Shown here: one piece after another, positions 19,240-27,820 of the stretch
How positions within the stretch are numbered: position 1 is the first letter of the stretch
Layout: every line of letters begins with the position of its first letter
Source of the DNA: Verrucomicrobiota bacterium
Lineage (GTDB): Bacteria > Verrucomicrobiota > Verrucomicrobiia > Limisphaerales > UBA1319
Direction of reading: 5' to 3'
NCBI GenBank assembly: GCA_022711435.1
Contig: JAKLFB010000022.1
Coordinates: 1-64,000 of the forward strand
DNA: 64,000 nucleotides
Notes under the pieces: model-generated
Database searches by the model: none
Told to the model about the DNA's origin: nothing
The model's input: only the letters and a program-made list of their open reading frames with translations
Program-made: the position numbers and the translations under genes

Positions 19240-20634
19240 ATGTCAAATTCAACCTTTTCATCCGGGATTCACATCCCGGCCAAGCCATCTCGTCCGGGGC
19301 GATTCGGATCCGGAGCCTGCTCAGTATCGCGGCGCAGCTTTTTGAAACAGGTGGCGGGTGCGGGCGGCATGATGGCAGCGCCGGTTCTGATTCCGGCCTC
19401 GGCGCTCGGGCGGGACGGCGCGGTGCCGCCGAGCGAACGGATCGTGCTGGGCGGCCTGGGCGTGGGCAGCCGCGGGACCGGAGTGCTCAACTGGATGCTG
19501 CCCGAGCCCGATGTGCAGTTCGTGGCGATCTGCGACGCCAAGAAGGCGCAGCGCGAGGCCATCAAGCGCCTGGTGGACACCAAGTATGGCAACACCGACT
19601 GCAAGATGTATCGGGACATCCGCGAGTTCCTGGCGCTGCGAACGGACATCGACGCCCTGCTGATTGCGACGGGGGACCGGTGGCATGCCATGGCGGCGAC
19701 GCTGGCCATGCGGGCGGGCAAGGATGTCTACTCGGAAAAGCCGTCCTCGATGACGATCGCCGAAGGCCAGATGGTGGTGGAAACGGCGCGGCGCTACGGG
19801 CGGATCTACCAGACGGGCACCCAGCGGCTCAGCGAGGCCAACTTCACCTTCGCCAACGAGCTCCTCCGCCTGGGCAAGCTCGGCCAGGTCCATACCGTCC
19901 GCGCCCACATCGCCCCGTGGGATGCGGCCGAGATGCGGACCGACTGGCTGCCGGCCGAGCCGGAGCCCTCCAAGGACGAGGTGGACTGGGACCAGTGGCT
20001 GGGGCCGTGCCCGTGGCGCCCCTACAACTCGGCCTACGTGCGGGGCGGATGGCGCGGCCATTACGACTTTCACACCAGCTGCATCGGCGAATGGGGCGCC
20101 CACACCTTCGCCCAATGCCAGGTCGCCATCGGCGCCGCCGACACCTCGGCCGTCGAATATCAATACGTCGCCAACGAGAGCGGCGACGGCATGGTGACCC
20201 GCTTTGCCAACGGCATGCGGATGATCCTCAACCGCGGGGGATGGCAAGGCACGGCCGGCGGATGGCATGGGTCGTGCGGAGTCTGCTACGAGGGGACGGA
20301 AGGCTGGGTGTCGGTGGCGGACGGCTACTCCAAACCCGATCTGTCCAACCCGGCCCTCCTGGGCGAGTTCAGCACCCTGGTGCGCAATTACATGGCCCGC
20401 ACCCAGCGGCCGATGAGCCATGTCCGAAACCTGTTCGATTGCATCAAATCCCGCCGCCTCACCGTCGCCAACCCGGTCATGATGCACCGGTCGATGTCCA
20501 CCGTCCACGCGGCCAACATCTGCATGTGGTTGAAACGCGACATGAAATTCGATCCGGTCAAGGAGGAGTTCATCAACGATCCGGAAGCCAATCGGCTGCG
20601 CTCACGGGCGATGCGCGCCCCCTGGACCATCTAG
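19240..20634 (+). CDS. Tat-exported Gfo/Idh/MocA oxidoreductase
   Basis: A 464-aa oxidoreductase with a twin-arginine signal (VSRRSFLKQVAGAGGMMAA, residues ~29-47), so it folds with its nucleotide in the cytoplasm and is exported. The Rossmann part (GGLGVGSRGTGVLNWML), DALLIATGDRWHAMAA and DVYSEKPSSMTIAEG match the family. A motif-like GEWGAHTFAQCQ takes the place of the usual GCHxxD element. Members like this, often found many per genome in Verrucomicrobia and Planctomycetes, are thought to act on polysaccharide-derived sugars. It is followed 36 bp later by a HEAT-repeat secreted protein. Confidence 0.93.
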   Translation: MSNSTFSSGIHIPAKPSRPGRFGSGACSVSRRSFLKQVAGAGGMMAAPVLIPASALGRDGAVPPSERIVLGGLGVGSRGTGVLNWMLPEPDVQFVAICDAKKAQREAIKRLVDTKYGNTDCKMYRDIREFLALRTDIDALLIATGDRWHAMAATLAMRAGKDVYSEKPSSMTIAEGQMVVETARRYGRIYQTGTQRLSEANFTFANELLRLGKLGQVHTVRAHIAPWDAAEMRTDWLPAEPEPSKDEVDWDQWLGPCPWRPYNSAYVRGGWRGHYDFHTSCIGEWGAHTFAQCQVAIGAADTSAVEYQYVANESGDGMVTRFANGMRMILNRGGWQGTAGGWHGSCGVCYEGTEGWVSVADGYSKPDLSNPALLGEFSTLVRNYMARTQRPMSHVRNLFDCIKSRRLTVANPVMMHRSMSTVHAANICMWLKRDMKFDPVKEEFINDPEANRLRSRAMRAPWTI

Positions 20635-20670
20635 CACATTCCTGACCCTCACCTTTTTGGAGAACCCGAT

Positions 20671-22635
20671 ATGTTGACTCGAAATTGGAAATCACTGGTC
20701 CTGGCGGGCATCTGGCTGGCGGCATTCCACGGCGGGGCCGCCCTCGCCCCAGCCGCCACGGAGGCGGAGCTGCTGGCGGTGCTGCAATCCGGCGCGGCGC
20801 TCAAAGAGAAGGCGGATGCATGCCGGCAGCTGTCGGTGGTTGCGACGGCCAAGTCGGTGGCTCCGCTGGCGGCGCTGCTCGCCAACGAGGAGCTGTCGCA
20901 CATGGTCCGGTATGCTCTGGAGCCGATTCCGGATCCGGCCGTCGACCGCGCGCTGCGCGACGCCCTGGGGCGGCTCAAGGGCCGCCCGCTGGCCGGAGCG
21001 ATCATCAGCTTGGGAGTGCGGCGCGACGCCCAGGCGGCCCCTCTTCTGGCGCCGCTCCTTCAGTCCGAAGACAGCGATGTCGCCCAGGCGGCGGCCCGAG
21101 CGATGGGCAGCATCGGCACCGACGAGGCCGCCCAGGCGCTGGAAGCGGCCCGCGCCGCGGCCGCCCCCGCCCTTCAGCTCGCGCTGATCGAGGGCCTGCT
21201 GCGGAGCGCGGAAGCCATGGCAGCCGATGGCCGCCGCCCGGCCGCCCTCGCCATTTACCGCCGGCTCCAGAAGCCCGCGCTCGCCCAGCAGGTTCGAGCC
21301 GCCGCCGTCCGCGGCGCTCTCCTGGCCAGCGCGCAGAACCGGCCCAAAATCATGCAGCAGAACCTCGCCCACCAGGATTATGTCCGGTTCGCCGCGGCGG
21401 TGAAGACGTCCTACGAGCTGCCCGGCCCCCGGATCACCGAAGCCCTGGCGGCCAGTCTGGGATCGCTGCCCGAAGACCGCCAGATCCTGGTGATTCAAGC
21501 CCTGGCTCGGCGCCGGGACACCGTGGCCGCCGCGGCCGCGTTGACGCCCCTGGCCAAGGAGGCTCCCAAGCCGGTCCGCATCGCGGCCCTGCGCGGGCTC
21601 GTCGAGCTCGGCCAGCCCGCAGTGCCGGAGCCGATCCGTCTGGCGCTCCGGGATCCGGATCGCGAGATTGCCCAAGCGGCCCAGGATGGCCTCGCCAGCC
21701 TGCCGGGCGCGGAGGTCGATGCCGCCGTCATGCGCATGCTCGACTCCGACGACCCAGCCAGCCAGCTCATGGGGCTGGATCTGATCGGCCGCCGCCGGAT
21801 GACCTCCGCCCTGCCGGTGTTGCTGGACCTGGCTCGCCGGGGCGACCCCAAACTGCGCCCCGCCGCCTTGAAACGCCTCGGCGAACTGGGCGGCGACGCC
21901 GAAACTCCGGCGCTGCTGGACATGGTGATGCGGGCCCCGGCGCCCGCCGAGATGGACGCCGCCGAGCAGGCCCTGACCGCCGTGGCGGCCCGCTCGGCTC
22001 AGCCCGAGGCATCGGCAGCCCCCATCCTGCGCCAGCTGCCTCAGGCCGATCCCGCCTCCAAGAGCGCCTTGCTCCGCGTCCTCAGCACGCTGGGCGGCCC
22101 GTCGGCGCTTCAAGCCGTCCGCGCCGCCGTGAACGATCCCGACGCCGGGGTCCGGTCCAACGCGATTCGGGCGCTGGGCCAGTGGCGGACGCCAGATGCC
22201 GCCCCCGCCCTGCTGGCCCTGGCGAAGAACGCGGCCAGCCCGGCCGATAAGCTCCTTTGCCTGCGCGGCTATCTCGGCTGGGCGGCGAATACGGACCTGC
22301 AGGCCGCCCAGCGGCTGGACATGTGCCGCCAGGCCATGCCGATCATCCAGACCGAGGCGGAGAAGAAGCTGTTGCTGGGCACCCTGGGCGGCATTGTCGC
22401 CGTCCCGGCCGTCCAGCTCATCGCGCCCTATCTGGACGATCCCGCGGTGCGCGAGGAGGCAGTCACCGCCACCGTCACGGTCGCGGAAAGGCTGCTGACC
22501 GGCCGCAACGCAACCCCGTCGGCCCGCGAGCTCGTCCCCGCCCTCCAGCAGGCGGCCTCGAAGACTGGCAATGCCGAGCTGGCACAGAAGATCCGTCAGC
22601 TGATCAACCGCGCCCAGAAACCGCGCGGGAGCTGA
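20671..22635 (+). CDS. Secreted HEAT-repeat protein
   Basis: A 654-aa protein with a Sec-type signal (LAGIWLAAFHGGAALAPAATEAE) and then uninterrupted helical HEAT-like repeats. Repeats of about 30-35 residues carry motifs such as RDALGRLKGRPLAGAIISLG, AAPLLAPLLQSEDSDVAQAA, ALRALVELGQ-type turns and VRAAVNDPDAGVRSNAIRAL. No catalytic domain or C-type heme motif is seen. Such proteins usually scaffold protein contacts in the periplasm. It lies 36 bp after the exported oxidoreductase and may be co-transcribed; its partner is unknown. Confidence 0.85.
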   Translation: MLTRNWKSLVLAGIWLAAFHGGAALAPAATEAELLAVLQSGAALKEKADACRQLSVVATAKSVAPLAALLANEELSHMVRYALEPIPDPAVDRALRDALGRLKGRPLAGAIISLGVRRDAQAAPLLAPLLQSEDSDVAQAAARAMGSIGTDEAAQALEAARAAAAPALQLALIEGLLRSAEAMAADGRRPAALAIYRRLQKPALAQQVRAAAVRGALLASAQNRPKIMQQNLAHQDYVRFAAAVKTSYELPGPRITEALAASLGSLPEDRQILVIQALARRRDTVAAAAALTPLAKEAPKPVRIAALRGLVELGQPAVPEPIRLALRDPDREIAQAAQDGLASLPGAEVDAAVMRMLDSDDPASQLMGLDLIGRRRMTSALPVLLDLARRGDPKLRPAALKRLGELGGDAETPALLDMVMRAPAPAEMDAAEQALTAVAARSAQPEASAAPILRQLPQADPASKSALLRVLSTLGGPSALQAVRAAVNDPDAGVRSNAIRALGQWRTPDAAPALLALAKNAASPADKLLCLRGYLGWAANTDLQAAQRLDMCRQAMPIIQTEAEKKLLLGTLGGIVAVPAVQLIAPYLDDPAVREEAVTATVTVAERLLTGRNATPSARELVPALQQAASKTGNAELAQKIRQLINRAQKPRGS

Positions 22636-22783
22636 GGACGCGACCGCGGTCGGGCCCCGCCCCTCGGTCGTCGGGGGGCGCCGGCCCGCAGGCTGGCGGC
22701 CTCTCGGCAGCGCATGGAGAGCAGCAGGAGCTGGCGTGTGCTGTCCAGGCGTGCGCCAAAGCCGCTGGCGATTGCCCCGGCCT

Positions 22784-23869
22784 TTACTGGTAAAAGAAGG
22801 TGAACCGGACGTGGCGGGAATCGGAGCCGACCATTCGGCGCAGGTCGCTCGGCCACGGCGCAAAGGGTGCGGGGTCCTGGATCGCCCGCTGACAGAGCAG
22901 GGATAGAAGCTCGCCCACTTCGTTTTCGACCACATCGATGTCGCTGACGCGGCCGTTGGATTTGAGCTTGAACTCGATGGCCACCTTGCCGATCCGGTTC
23001 TGGACCAGCTCGCTCGCGTCGATCAGGTCGTACCACCGCTGCTGGATCGCGGCGATGATGGCTGCGTCGTAGGCGCCAAAGGGTGTCGCTGCCACATCGA
23101 GCGAAGCCATCAGTGCCCGCCGCCGCACGCCGCCTTCCTGCTGCATCTTCTCCCCCGCCAGCAAGCCCTTTTGGCGGAGCGCATCCGAGATCGTGCGCGG
23201 TCGGGCCCGGGGAGGCGGGGGCGGCGGAGGCGTCATGCGAAGGCCGGCGCCGGGCTCAGCCGTTTCCGGCCGGGGCATCGGCTTGGCCATGGCCAAATCC
23301 CCGGCAGCCTGCCCGCCCCGCGGGCGGTCGGAATCGGCATCCGGCTCGCGCTGCGGCGAAGGCCTGGATTCGGTCTCAGGAGGCGGAACGGGCTGGGCAT
23401 CGGCCACCTCGGGCGGAGGCAGCGCCGGCTGGAGAGGCTGCGCCTGGGACCGCGGCTGATCCGCGGTCTTGGGAACCTGGGCCTGGGCGCCGTCGATGTT
23501 GGGGAGATCCGAATCGATTCGAACATCGGGATTGGCGGCGATGGAATTTTTATCCGAGTAATACCGGGCCTGGGCAGGGGCTTCGGCCGAGGACTGGGAT
23601 GCGTCGACATCGACGAACAGCAGCGGCATCGATCGCTGGGCGTCGGCCGCATCCTCGCGCTGCATCCGGGCAAGGGCTTCGACCATTTGGCGGTGCATGG
23701 CAGCCCGTAGCCAGGATGGGAGCGAATCCGGCTGCCACCAGCCCAGCCGGTGCCCGGTCTCAATCCCGCTGAGCAGGGCGACATGAAGGGCCAATGACCA
23801 TGCAAACGCGCGCAGCAGAGGCTGCGAGCGCCAATCCCACCATCGGACCTGGGTCATCCCGGACACCAT
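22784..23869 (-). CDS. TonB-like energy transducer / TonB C-terminal domain protein
   Basis: A 361-aa protein with the TonB plan: a short cytoplasmic start, one N-terminal membrane helix (LRAFAWSLALHVALLSG, residues ~18-35), a long Pro/Gln/Ala-rich periplasmic linker (~105-225, with a run of eight prolines), and a C-terminal domain with IGKVAIEFKLKSNGRVSDIDVVE-type strands followed by a helix. TonB couples the proton-motive force to outer-membrane receptors. No exbB/exbD or receptor lies nearby. The late part 'QRWYDLIDASE' matches TonB/TolA-type C-terminal domains, so a TolA-like role is the alternative. Confidence 0.8.
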   Translation of the reverse strand: MVSGMTQVRWWDWRSQPLLRAFAWSLALHVALLSGIETGHRLGWWQPDSLPSWLRAAMHRQMVEALARMQREDAADAQRSMPLLFVDVDASQSSAEAPAQARYYSDKNSIAANPDVRIDSDLPNIDGAQAQVPKTADQPRSQAQPLQPALPPPEVADAQPVPPPETESRPSPQREPDADSDRPRGGQAAGDLAMAKPMPRPETAEPGAGLRMTPPPPPPPRARPRTISDALRQKGLLAGEKMQQEGGVRRRALMASLDVAATPFGAYDAAIIAAIQQRWYDLIDASELVQNRIGKVAIEFKLKSNGRVSDIDVVENEVGELLSLLCQRAIQDPAPFAPWPSDLRRMVGSDSRHVRFTFFYQ

Positions 23870-24035
23870 CGGATCGAAGCATGCCGCGAATGGGCGGGCC
23901 GGGCAACAGGGGAATTGCCCGCTGCAGCGCCCCGCGCTCTCCCCCGAGAGCCGCAGCGGCGGGCGTGAGGAGGCGGGGGCCTTCGGCCCCGAGCGGCCTC
24001 CGTCTCGCTGCCTTGGCGGCTACCCCCGGACAGGT

Positions 24036-25154
24036 TCATGGGAGCCCGGCCTGGGCATTCCCGCGGGCCTGCTCCTCGAGCCAGGCCGTCGCCCGCGGCA
24101 GGATGTGGTCCCAGTGGAACTCCCGGGCGCGGCGCCAGGCGTTTTCGCGGCAGCTCTGATAGAGGCCGGGCTCGGCGGCCATCCTCTGGATGGCATCGGC
24201 CAGCGCCGCCGGCGTCTCCGCCGCGGTCACCAGGCCGGTCTGCATGTCGAGCGTCGATTCCGTCAGCCCCGCCACCGGATAGACCACCGCCGGCGTCCCC
24301 AGCGCGTTGGCCTCGATCACATTCAAACCCCAGCCTTCCCGCATCGAAGTGTGCACCAGCAGGTGCGCCGCAGCCAGGGCATCGTTCTTGTCCGCCTCCG
24401 GCAGCGGGCCGGTGAACTCCACGAGGCCGGACAGGTCCAGCGAGCGGGCGAGCCCCTGGATCTGCAATTCGACCTCGCCGGTGCCAACAATGGTGAGGCG
24501 GGCGGCAATGCCTCGGGCCCGCAGGAGCGCGAGGGCGCGCAGGGCGTGGTCGACTCGCTTGTTGGGGGCCAGCCGGGAGACGGTGATCAGGCGCAGCGGC
24601 GGGGCCAGGGCCTTGGGCGCCAGCGGTTCGGGAGGGCGGACGTCCACGCCATTCGGAATGACGGTGACGCTCCGAACTCCGCATTCCATCAGGCTGCGCT
24701 GCGTGGCGCGAGACGGGGTCCAGAACGGGATCCGCCGGTACAGCCGGTGAGTCCAGCGCTCCTGGCACCGGCCGAGGACGCTGTAGGGCCATCGGTAGAA
24801 CGCGTTCCAGATCGGGCCCAGGACCTCGTGGATGTAAGCCACACAGTGCGTCCGGCACCACCAGGGCGCATACCACGGGATCCCATGGTGCTGATCCACC
24901 ACGAGGTCAAAGCGCGGCTGCTGGCGAAACCACCGCCGCGCCGCCGGTATCGCGCGCCATATGTCCGCTCCCGCCCGAAGGATCCGGATCCCGTCGATCC
25001 AGTCGCCTTCCGATCCGCCCTCGAATTGCGGGGCGAACCAGAAGACCTCGTGGCCGCGGCCCGCCAGGTGGGCCAGGTAGGATAGCGTCACGCGCTCCGC
25101 ACCCCCCGCCCGGGGATTTCTCGGGTCTCGCCAGTTCAGCATCAGGAAACGCAT
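24036..25154 (-). CDS. Glycosyltransferase family 4-type (GT-B)
   Basis: A 372-aa retaining GT-B glycosyltransferase. The N-terminal half has the acceptor loop NWRDPRNPRAGGAERVT, and the C-terminal half has the donor-binding fold with ITVSRLAPNKRVDHALRA, HTSMREGWGLNVIEANALG (E-x7-E motif) and VVYPVAG. I start it at ATG 25154 (MRFLMLNWRDP), because the in-frame codons upstream look non-coding. It is likely cytoplasmic and acts on lipid-linked or surface sugars. It diverges from the C39-like protein gene. The donor and acceptor are unknown. Confidence 0.92.
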   Translation of the reverse strand: MRFLMLNWRDPRNPRAGGAERVTLSYLAHLAGRGHEVFWFAPQFEGGSEGDWIDGIRILRAGADIWRAIPAARRWFRQQPRFDLVVDQHHGIPWYAPWWCRTHCVAYIHEVLGPIWNAFYRWPYSVLGRCQERWTHRLYRRIPFWTPSRATQRSLMECGVRSVTVIPNGVDVRPPEPLAPKALAPPLRLITVSRLAPNKRVDHALRALALLRARGIAARLTIVGTGEVELQIQGLARSLDLSGLVEFTGPLPEADKNDALAAAHLLVHTSMREGWGLNVIEANALGTPAVVYPVAGLTESTLDMQTGLVTAAETPAALADAIQRMAAEPGLYQSCRENAWRRAREFHWDHILPRATAWLEEQARGNAQAGLP

Positions 25155-25264
25155 GGCCGCGCCGGCAAGCGCGGCTGCCGCCGGCACGCGCAGGTTTATG
25201 GCCGCCCACGGCTGAAAACACAACTCATTTGCGGAAAGCCCAACCCCGGATAAGATTGGTGAGC

Positions 25265-26509
25265 GTGAAAAGTCCGCTTCGAATCGGCAGCAGGGCCATG
25301 GGCTGGTGGGCGGCGGCGATGGCAGCGGGATGGATGATCGGGCTGCCCGCCCTGGGCCCGCAGGCCGGGGCCGCCACGAACGTGTTTCTCACGGGCATGC
25401 CGGACTACTCCTGGTCCTACGGGTGCTTCGCCACGGCGGCCGGCAACCTGATGGGCTACTGGGATCGCCATGGCTGCCCGGGATTCTACACGGGGCCGAC
25501 CGCCGGCGGAGCGGCGCCCATGGACAACTTCGGCCCGAACACAGGCATCCGCTCGCTCTGGGCATCGGAGGCTGGATTCGACGGGCGCCCGGACGGCCAG
25601 CCCGGGCATGTGGACGATTACTGGGTTGCGTATGAGTCGGTGGCGCCCGATCCGCACGCCTCGGCCGGCCGGGCGGCGCATGCATCCGATTGCCTGGGCG
25701 ACTTCATCGGTGCAAGCCAGAACCGGTGGGACGACCTCAACGGGGAATGCCGCGGCAACATCGATGCCCACGCGTTCGTTTTTTGGGATCACGCCGGCGA
25801 TCGGCGGGCCAACTTCACCCCGCGCGGCGGCGCCGGGGAGATCATCCCCGACATCCCTTCAGGCCTGCGGGCCTTCACGCGATGGCGAGGCAGCCAGGCG
25901 GACGTCTTCAGCCAGCTCGCCGATTTCAACCCCGCGATCCCGCCGGGGCGCGGATTCGGGTTCGAGGATCTCCGGGCCGAGATCGACGCCGGCTACCCGG
26001 TCCTGCTTCTGATGCAGAGGTTCGATGAGCTGTACCGGGACCTGCCCGGATTTCCACGCGCCAATCCGTCGGGCCACGCCATGGTTGCGTATGGCTACTA
26101 CGTGAGCGACCTGGGCGAGCGGTTTGTCCGGTATCGGACCAGCTGGGCCAGCGGCGACCAGCGGTTCAGCCCGTGGACCGCCGATTGGTGGATGCCGGGC
26201 AATTTGAACATGCCGCTCCGGGGCGTCGTCGGCTATCATCCACAGCCCCGCGTCACCGGCATCGAGATCGCCCCGCCCCACCTGACGATCCGCTGGGAAG
26301 GACCGGACTCCGAGCTGCACGACGTCGACCGCAACCAGGCTCGCCGGCTTCACGCCTATTTGCTGGAATGGTCCGACACGGTCAGCCCCGCCCGTTTCGT
26401 CGAAGTGGCCGGCCCGACCTTCGAGCGGGAGCTGACCGTCGAGCTGCCGTCTGCCGCGGCCGCCTGGTTCCGCGTGCGGATCGATTCTCCGCGGCAGGCC
26501 GCGCATTGA
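25265..26509 (+). CDS. Secreted C39-like papain-fold protein
   Basis: An exported protein of about 414 aa (signal WAAAMAAGWMIGLPALGPQAGAA). A papain-like arrangement fits a C39-like peptidase (PF13529 type): nucleophile region DYSWSYGCFATAAGNLMGYW, with cysteine in a YGC-x-A-T-A-A setting, and a histidine in PSGHAMVAYGYYV about 240 residues later. A C-terminal beta domain (~335-414) may be Fn3-like. The start is uncertain: GTG 25265 is used, but ATG 25298 and TTG 25229 are possible. It sits between two glycosyltransferase genes and may trim or sense a surface polymer. Whether it is an active peptidase is untested. Confidence 0.72.
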   Translation: MKSPLRIGSRAMGWWAAAMAAGWMIGLPALGPQAGAATNVFLTGMPDYSWSYGCFATAAGNLMGYWDRHGCPGFYTGPTAGGAAPMDNFGPNTGIRSLWASEAGFDGRPDGQPGHVDDYWVAYESVAPDPHASAGRAAHASDCLGDFIGASQNRWDDLNGECRGNIDAHAFVFWDHAGDRRANFTPRGGAGEIIPDIPSGLRAFTRWRGSQADVFSQLADFNPAIPPGRGFGFEDLRAEIDAGYPVLLLMQRFDELYRDLPGFPRANPSGHAMVAYGYYVSDLGERFVRYRTSWASGDQRFSPWTADWWMPGNLNMPLRGVVGYHPQPRVTGIEIAPPHLTIRWEGPDSELHDVDRNQARRLHAYLLEWSDTVSPARFVEVAGPTFERELTVELPSAAAAWFRVRIDSPRQAAH

Positions 26510-26620
26510 TCCCGGCTTGTTCTTTTGAATGCTCGCACGGACTGTGAGATACTGTTGGCGGCCGGGGCGGGAGAAGGGGCGAGCGGACTCGCCTCGAAAC
26601 CGGCCTGGCGAGTGATCCAC

Positions 26621-27820
26621 ATGAAACGAATACATTGCATGATGGCGCGAGCTGCAGGGCATGCAGCGGCGATCGCAGCCGTGCTGGGGGCAATCGGGCA
26701 ATCGCGGGCGATCGGGGATCCCCTGCCCCCCCCTGCAGCCAGCCTGACCAGCTGGCCCATGTATCGCGGCGGCCCCGAATTGATGGGATGCGCCCCCGGC
26801 CAGCCGCCAACCAACCTGGTCCTGCGCTGGTCAGCCAGGACGGGCGAGCCGATCAAATCCTCCGCCGCCATTGTTGACGACCGGGTTTTTGTGGGATCGG
26901 ACGACGGCCAGCTCCACTGTTTTCGGCTGGCCGACGGGCGCTCGATGTGGGCCCAGAAGACTGGCGGACCGATCGAGTCATCGCCCCTGGTCTGGCGCGG
27001 CCGCGTCTATGCGGGATCGTCCGACGGCTTTCTGTATTGCTGGGACGCAGGCACGGGGCGGCCGGAATGGAAGTTCGAGACCGGGGACCGCGTGCTGGGG
27101 GCTCCCAGCTGGACAACCTCTCCCCAGGGCGACGCGGCATGGATCCTGGTCGGCAGCTACGATTTCAAGCTCCATTGCGTGGACGCCCAGACGGGGCGGC
27201 GGATGTGGGCTTACGAGACGGGCAACTACATCAACGGCGCCCCGGCGGTCTGGCGCGGGCATGCCGTGTTCGGGGGCTGCGACGCGGTGCTTCACGTGGT
27301 CCGATTGTCCACGGGCGAGCTGGCCAAGTCCGTCGAGGCGGGAGCTTATGTGGCCGGATCGGGCGCTGTTCGGGGCGACCGTTTCTTCTTCGGGCATTAC
27401 GAGAACGAGTACCTCTGCGTCGACCTCGAAGCCGGCCAGATCCTCTGGAGATACAAGGACCGCGCATTCCCCTACCTGTCCTCGCCGGCAGTCTCGGGCG
27501 ACCGGGTGATCTTCGGCGGGCGTGACAAGCGGCTGCACTGCGTCCAGGCCACGGACGGCGCCAGGATCTGGCAGTTCACCACGCGCGGGAAGGTCGACAG
27601 CTCGCCCGTCGTTTGGGGAGATGCGGTATTTGTCGGCTCGGACGACGGCCGGCTGTACGGCGTGAGCCTTGCGGACGGGCGCGAGCGCTGGTCCTACGAG
27701 ATCGGCCAGCCCCTGACCGCTTCCGCCGCCGTGGCGTCGGGCTGGATCGTCATCGGTTCCGAGGACGGCTCGCTCTATGCCTTCAGCCGCCCTGCCGATC
27801 CGCCCGCTGCCCAGCCGTGA
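26621..27820 (+). CDS. PQQ-type beta-propeller protein (BamB-like fold)
   Basis: A 399-aa secreted protein (signal at residues 1-30 ending AIGQSRA). At least seven propeller blades of the PQQ/quinoprotein repeat follow, each with a G-S-x-D-G-x-L-Y/H-C-x-D/A-x-x-T/D-G-x-x-W pattern (for example VFVGSDDGQLHCFRLADG, VYAGSSDGFLYCWDAG, VIGSEDGSLYAFS). No catalytic dehydrogenase signature is seen. The ATG at 26621 is preferred over an earlier in-frame start. Its stop overlaps the next glycosyltransferase (GTGA), so they are coupled. Similar proteins scaffold or bind ligands in the periplasm. Confidence 0.88.
   Translation: MKRIHCMMARAAGHAAAIAAVLGAIGQSRAIGDPLPPPAASLTSWPMYRGGPELMGCAPGQPPTNLVLRWSARTGEPIKSSAAIVDDRVFVGSDDGQLHCFRLADGRSMWAQKTGGPIESSPLVWRGRVYAGSSDGFLYCWDAGTGRPEWKFETGDRVLGAPSWTTSPQGDAAWILVGSYDFKLHCVDAQTGRRMWAYETGNYINGAPAVWRGHAVFGGCDAVLHVVRLSTGELAKSVEAGAYVAGSGAVRGDRFFFGHYENEYLCVDLEAGQILWRYKDRAFPYLSSPAVSGDRVIFGGRDKRLHCVQATDGARIWQFTTRGKVDSSPVVWGDAVFVGSDDGRLYGVSLADGRERWSYEIGQPLTASAAVASGWIVIGSEDGSLYAFSRPADPPAAQP

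Noticed and set aside
22636-22783. A GC-rich gap with the palindrome CGACCGCGGTCG
   Set aside because: It lacks a T-run and a partner copy that I can identify here. It might be a dispersed repeat in this genome, but one instance does not prove it.
20692-22935. A 747-residue minus-strand frame over the HEAT-repeat gene
   Set aside because: It is the antisense shadow of the HEAT gene, rich in Gly, Arg and Gln.
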